Below, one piece after another: positions 60,429 through 64,000 of a DNA stretch of 64,000 nt. Each line of letters opens with the position of its first letter. Within the stretch, counting starts at the first letter, position 1. Both the position numbers and the translations under genes were made by a program. The stretch covers positions 129,503 through 193,502 of the forward strand of contig JBBINH010000002.1 of NCBI GenBank assembly GCA_037443945.1, written 5' to 3'. Source of the stretch: SSF26 sp037443945. GTDB taxonomy: Bacteria > Chloroflexota > Anaerolineae > J102. Under the pieces are notes generated by a model. That model made no database searches. It was given only the letters and a program-made list of their open reading frames with translations, and had not been told where the DNA came from.

Positions 60429-61001
60429 TTATTCGCTAAAAAATTGTAAATTTAGATAAATTTGATCAGGAGCAAATAATTTGTTGATCAGCTCGCTCTC
60501 TGAACGAAAAGTACCAAAGCCAGGACCGCTGCGCAAAATAAGACGGTCGATGCCGACAACAACGGCGTTGAGCACCTGAGCCATCGGTGGTGTTTCCTCA
60601 TCGTCCCAGCCCAGATGCAGATAGGCCAAACCTTGCAGACAGGTACCGGGGTCCGGCGTATGTCGGCCTAAATCGCCTTCGCCGGGCCGGGCTGCCGGGT
60701 CCTGCAGCCACAGACTGATGGGCAGGCCGCAATCGAGCAGCACCTGGTATACAAGCTCCGCATCGTTCAACTCGACATGGCGATCGAGCACGGTACCGCT
60801 AAAGGCATAGCGGTCGAGGCCGAGGTGGGTCAAGGCCGGGGGCTGCGATTCGGGTGGGCGAATATACCAGCCGGTCGGATCGTCATAAGCAGCGGCCAGA
60901 AGGACTTCGCTTTGGATAACGATATCGAGTAAGGTACCCAGGCCGATGATACTCGGATAACGGCTGTAGGCCCTCTGGGTGAGACGCAAAGTCAGCTTCA
61001 T
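60429..61001 (-). CDS. Hypothetical protein in the propionyl-CoA carboxylase operon
   Basis: A 190-aa protein I cannot assign to a family. It is soluble, with LTLRLTQRAYSRYPSIIG at the start and a tail FAPDQIYLNLQFFSE; there is no signal peptide or membrane segment. It lies 30 bp after the carboxyltransferase and 17 bp before the biotin carboxylase gene, so it is co-transcribed. The final 80 bp are notably AT-rich. A role as a carboxylase accessory is suggested only by position. Confidence 0.65.
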   Translation of the reverse strand: MKLTLRLTQRAYSRYPSIIGLGTLLDIVIQSEVLLAAAYDDPTGWYIRPPESQPPALTHLGLDRYAFSGTVLDRHVELNDAELVYQVLLDCGLPISLWLQDPAARPGEGDLGRHTPDPGTCLQGLAYLHLGWDDEETPPMAQVLNAVVVGIDRLILRSGPGFGTFRSESELINKLFAPDQIYLNLQFFSE

Positions 61002-61031
61002 GACCGCAGAGCGATTGGATCAGGGCAGGGC

Positions 61032-62582
61032 TTAGAGCGGGATGTTTCCGTGTTTCTTCCAGGGGTTTGTGTCCCGTTTGTTGCGTAACATCTCCAGGGC
61101 GTTGATCAACCGCGGCCGGGTTTCGTGGGGCTCGATGACATCGTCAACGTAGCCGCGCGAAGCCGCCACGTAGGGGTTGGCAAATTTTTCGCGATATTCG
61201 GCTACCAGGCGAGCACGCTCGGCCACCGGGTCCGCTGCTTCGGCTAATTGGCGCCGATAGATGATGTTGACGGCCCCTTCCGGACCCATGACGGCAATTT
61301 CGGCCGTGGGCCAGGCCAGGACGAGATCTCCACGAATGTGTTTGGAGTTCATCACGCAGTAGGCACCGCCGTAGGCCTTGCGGGTGATGACCGTGATTTT
61401 AGGCACGGTGGCTTCACAATAGGCGTAGAGGAGTTTGGCCCCATTGCGAATGATGCCGCCGTGCTCCTGGGCGACCCCTGGCATAAACCCGGGCACATCC
61501 TCGAAGGTGATGATGGGGATGTTGAAACAGTCGCAAAAACGGACGAAGCGTGCCCCTTTGATCGAAGCATCGATATCAAGTACCCCGGCCAGGACCGATG
61601 GCTGTTGGGCAACGATGCCCACGCTATAGCCGCCCAGACGGGCAAAACCGACGATCAGGTTTTGGGCAAAGTGTTGATGCACTTCGAAGAAACGACCTTC
61701 GTCCACCACACGTCGGATAACCTCGTGCATGTTATAGGGTATATGCGGGTGATCGGGGATAATCGTGTCCAATTCGGGGTCCTGGCGCAAGGGATCGTCG
61801 GTGGTAGGCACATAGGGTGGGTCTTCCAGGTTGTTCTGGGGAAGGTATCCGAGGAGTTGCTGGGCCAGGAAAAAGGCATCTTCCTCTTTCTCGGCCACGA
61901 AATGGGCCACACCGCTTTTGCTGGCATGCACATAGGCGCCGCCCAATTCCTCAAAGGTTACATCCTCGTGAGTCACCGTTTTCACCACTTCGGGGCCGGT
62001 AACGAACATATGCGTCGTGTCTTTAACCATGATGATGAAATCGGTGATGGCCGGCGAATAAACGGCGCCACCTGCACAAGGTCCCATGATCAGGCTAATC
62101 TGTGGGATCACACCCGAAGCAAGCGTATTGCGCAGGAAGATCTCGGCGTAACCTCCTAACGAAACGACTCCTTCTTGAATGCGTGCCCCACCTGAATCGT
62201 TGAGCCCGATGACCGGCGCGCCGTTGCGCATGGCCATATCCATGATCTTACAGATTTTTTCGGCGTGGGCTTCGGAAAGAGAGCCACCGAACACGGTGAA
62301 ATCCTGAGAAAACACATAAACCAGTCGACCGTTGATGGTGCCATATCCCGTCACCACGCCGTCCCCTAGCGGACGGTTTTTGTCCAGACCGAAGTCATAG
62401 CTGCGATGGGTGACGAAGGGATCAAGCTCACGAAACGAACCCTTGTCGAGCAAAAGGGCCAATCGTTCGCGTGCTGTGTATTTGCCTTGCTGATGTTGGC
62501 GGTGAATGCGCTCCTCGCCCCCACCCAATTGAGCTTGAGCCCGCATTTGGCGCAGGCGTTCAAAACGTTCGCGATTGCTCAT
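61032..62582 (-). CDS. pccB: Propionyl-CoA carboxylase, carboxyltransferase (beta) subunit
   Basis: A 516-aa enzyme that transfers CO2 from carboxybiotin to propionyl-CoA. Marks of the family are SGGARIQEGVVSLGGYAEIF, ISLIMGPCAGGAVYSPA, FVTGPEVVKTVTHE and ITFEDVPGFMPGVAQEHGG. The Asp in the last motif follows the propionyl-CoA type rather than Ile, so propionyl-CoA is likelier than acetyl-CoA, though not proven. First gene of the operon, 77 nt from a probable transcription start at the promoter around 62666. Confidence 0.93.
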   Translation of the reverse strand: MSNRERFERLRQMRAQAQLGGGEERIHRQHQQGKYTARERLALLLDKGSFRELDPFVTHRSYDFGLDKNRPLGDGVVTGYGTINGRLVYVFSQDFTVFGGSLSEAHAEKICKIMDMAMRNGAPVIGLNDSGGARIQEGVVSLGGYAEIFLRNTLASGVIPQISLIMGPCAGGAVYSPAITDFIIMVKDTTHMFVTGPEVVKTVTHEDVTFEELGGAYVHASKSGVAHFVAEKEEDAFFLAQQLLGYLPQNNLEDPPYVPTTDDPLRQDPELDTIIPDHPHIPYNMHEVIRRVVDEGRFFEVHQHFAQNLIVGFARLGGYSVGIVAQQPSVLAGVLDIDASIKGARFVRFCDCFNIPIITFEDVPGFMPGVAQEHGGIIRNGAKLLYAYCEATVPKITVITRKAYGGAYCVMNSKHIRGDLVLAWPTAEIAVMGPEGAVNIIYRRQLAEAADPVAERARLVAEYREKFANPYVAASRGYVDDVIEPHETRPRLINALEMLRNKRDTNPWKKHGNIPL

Positions 62583-62660
62583 ACACGATACTCGCAGAAG
62601 ATAAACGCAGGATGAAGAAAACCGACGGCGAGTAGGGCAGGAGTGTGACGCACGGCGCGG

Positions 62661-62701
62661 GAGGCATTATACGCATACCTGTTGTCATGACATAATGCCT
62701 C
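62661..62701 (-). promoter_or_regulatory. Promoter and candidate operator of the propionate operon
   Basis: Minus-strand TATAAT at 62671-62666. A perfect 10-bp inverted repeat, GAGGCATTAT (62661-62670) and ATAATGCCTC (62692-62701), has a 21-nt spacer that contains the 10-bp palindrome TGTCATGACA (62683-62692). The left arm overlaps the -10 box, and the palindrome overlaps the expected -35 zone, as expected for repressor control. No T-tract, so not a terminator. Confidence 0.6.
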
Positions 62702-62748
62702 ATGCTGTCGGAGTGAGAAGAGCGAGAGGAGGAATCATCGAGTCCAAT

Positions 62749-63549
62749 TCACAGTTCGATAAGACCCAAGAGGCTTAGAACTGTCACCAGGATCGGCTGG
62801 TGAACCAGATAGATAAGCAGCGAATTTTGGCCGAGCAGACGCAGTAGACGCACAGGCCCCCAATCTAACCAGTTGACGGTTGCGAGGGGACGCGCCCCAT
62901 CACGATATAGCGTCTTGCCCAAAAAGATGCCAAGCAAAGGCAAGCCCAGCCAGGGGATGATAGGAAAGTGGTCAAAAGCCGGTCGCGGGGTCGCGTCCAG
63001 GCCCAGCCAATCGAGCCAGGCGATATCAAGACCCCAGATCGGGATAAAGCGTCCCAACACCAGCAGACCCAGTCCCAGAGCCAGGTTGAGCCAATACCAC
63101 CGCAAAAACGGCCAGGCTACCAGAATGGCAAAACCGATAAGATGCAGAATGCCAAAACGCACGTAAAAGGCCGGCTCGACCAGATAAGTGACAAGCCCGA
63201 CAACGATACCCCACGAGAAAACCTGAACACCTCGTTGCAGAAAAGCCATATGGGTGGGGCGTTCGTGTTGCGCCAGGTTTTGATAGCGCAAGACCAGAGA
63301 TATGCCGACGATACCGGTGAAAAGCGAGGCTGTGATCAACTGAAAATAATGCCAGAAACCGCGATAGACATCGATGGCAAAAGAACCCAGGCCTTGCAAA
63401 TCCCATAACAGGTGATAGAGCACCATCATCAGAATGGCTACACCGCGCAAAGCATCCACTTCGCGCGCGCGACCGGGGCGCAACCGGCGTTGCCAACGGA
63501 TGCTGGCCCGCATGCCGGCAAGGTAGGAATCAAGCACGGAAGGGATCAT
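62749..63549 (-). CDS. DUF1624/heparan-alpha-glucosaminide N-acetyltransferase-like membrane protein
   Basis: A 266-aa membrane protein with about seven hydrophobic segments. The opening REVDALRGVAILMMVLYHLLWDL has the Arg/His motif typical of membrane acyltransferases of the DUF1624/YeiB group; RFGILHLIGFAIL and the C-terminal LLRLLGQNSLLIYLVHQPIL follow. Relatives acylate sugars or lipids, but the acceptor here is unknown. It precedes the propionate operon on the same strand, with a 166-bp gap holding that operon's promoter. Confidence 0.78.
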   Translation of the reverse strand: MIPSVLDSYLAGMRASIRWQRRLRPGRAREVDALRGVAILMMVLYHLLWDLQGLGSFAIDVYRGFWHYFQLITASLFTGIVGISLVLRYQNLAQHERPTHMAFLQRGVQVFSWGIVVGLVTYLVEPAFYVRFGILHLIGFAILVAWPFLRWYWLNLALGLGLLVLGRFIPIWGLDIAWLDWLGLDATPRPAFDHFPIIPWLGLPLLGIFLGKTLYRDGARPLATVNWLDWGPVRLLRLLGQNSLLIYLVHQPILVTVLSLLGLIEL

Positions 63550-63594
63550 AGACTTGGCATGGCCCAGAGTGCAGATGCCCGCTCAAAGGAGGGA

Positions 63595-63624
63595 TTGTCC
63601 TGTTTCCATCGGGTGTGATACAAT
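63595..63624 (+). promoter_or_regulatory. Putative promoter for the partial coiled-coil gene
   Basis: TTGTCC (63595-63600) and TACAAT (63619-63624), 18 bp apart, with an extended -10 TG at 63616-63617. The start codon is 44 bp further on. Confidence 0.55.
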
Positions 63625-63668
63625 GCTAATTCAAGAGTCGCTTTGTCCGCTCAAACCGCGAGGGATCG

Positions 63669-64000
63669 ATGCTCACTCCTGTCGAATTCGAGCAACTCAA
63701 GAAAGACATCCTGCGCGACTTGCGTACGGTACTCGAAGCCGATCCCGACTTTGCCGTCTTCATCGAGGGCATCGTAGCCGAAAAATTTCCGCGCCGCGAT
63801 GAGTTTGCGCGTCTTCTGGATGAGGTGGCTCTCCTCCGCGGCGAGCAACGCGAGGGGTTTCGCGGGGTTTATGAGCGGTTGGATCGGCATGAAGCGGCAA
63901 TTGTCGAGTTGCGTGTCGGCCAGGAGGAGTTGCGCGTCGGTCAGGCGGAGCTGCGCCGGGATGTGAACGAGTTGCGTGTCGGCCAGGAGGAGTTGCGCGT
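63669..64000 (+). CDS. Coiled-coil repeat protein (partial, runs off the window)
   Basis: Open from ATG 63669 to the window edge with no stop (110 codons). The first half is acidic and helical (EQLKKDILRDLRTVLEADPD), the second half has short repeats: VGQEELR and VGQAELR, heptads typical of the coiled coil preceding a nuclease-like domain in DUF3782-type proteins. The related gene at 28408 has longer 21-residue repeats. The upstream sequence GAGGGATCG gives only a weak ribosome site. Divergent from the membrane acyltransferase gene. Confidence 0.65.
   Translation, partial: MLTPVEFEQLKKDILRDLRTVLEADPDFAVFIEGIVAEKFPRRDEFARLLDEVALLRGEQREGFRGVYERLDRHEAAIVELRVGQEELRVGQAELRRDVNELRVGQEELR

Overview
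The window looks like a chromosomal segment of a high-GC bacterium, most likely a member of the Chloroflexota (Anaerolineae/Caldilineae/Ardenticatenia type). The basis is indirect: secreted proteins with long Thr-Pro linkers, one of them ending in an FLPLY-type tail; coiled-coil proteins with short heptad-like repeats; and a split methylmalonyl-CoA mutase beside a propionyl-CoA carboxylase operon. No rRNA, tRNA, CRISPR array or transposase was seen.

Bases 1-46069 (+ strand) form a very large surface-polysaccharide and glycosylation locus. The first block (1-23853) holds GT4 and GT2 glycosyltransferases, a Wzy-like polymerase with an AT-rich core, a TPR protein, a bi-domain oxidoreductase, UDP-GlcNAc 2-epimerase, a heparinase II/III-family protein, a PglC/PglD/PglE-like trio, a Wzc-like chain-length protein, an O-antigen ligase-like protein, two clan-A glycosidase-like secreted proteins and an LPG-synthase-type flippase-like membrane protein. 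Many of these genes are linked by ATGA or GTGA stop/start overlaps. A strong terminator (24017-24056) closes the block.

The second block (24439-27999) is an SDR epimerase, a NusG/RfaH-like antiterminator, a WbpA-type UDP-sugar dehydrogenase and a sulfotransferase. Next come a frameshifted coiled-coil gene and a 953-aa secreted glycosidase with DNRLRE, Fn3 and cohesin-like domains, bracketed by two copies of a 40-bp repeat (28226, 32440). Then follow a WbpM/PglF-type dehydratase, three GT-C-type membrane proteins with a mucin-like Thr/Pro membrane protein between two of them, a further GT4, a membrane-tethered helical protein, a third ligase/polymerase with a TPR tail, and a GT2.

Bases 46142-48364 are housekeeping: a 70-aa protein, ObgE and NadD. 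From 48461 genes are on the minus strand: an M42 peptidase and a complete AapJQMP-type polar amino-acid ABC transporter with its own promoter; then cupin, TsaD and methylmalonyl-CoA epimerase; then a propionate operon (carboxyltransferase, an unknown 190-aa protein, biotin carboxylase, biotin carrier, methylmalonyl-CoA mutase large subunit, PaaI-like thioesterase) behind a promoter with a 10-bp inverted repeat. The window ends with a DUF1624-like membrane acyltransferase and the start of another coiled-coil gene.

Taken together, the locus appears to make bacillosamine-type and uronic-acid nucleotide sugars, assemble and polymerise a glycan, and export glycosidases and mucin-like proteins that may be its acceptors or trimming enzymes. 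No Wzx flippase or ABC exporter is visible. All functional calls come from reading motifs by eye; no database search was run.
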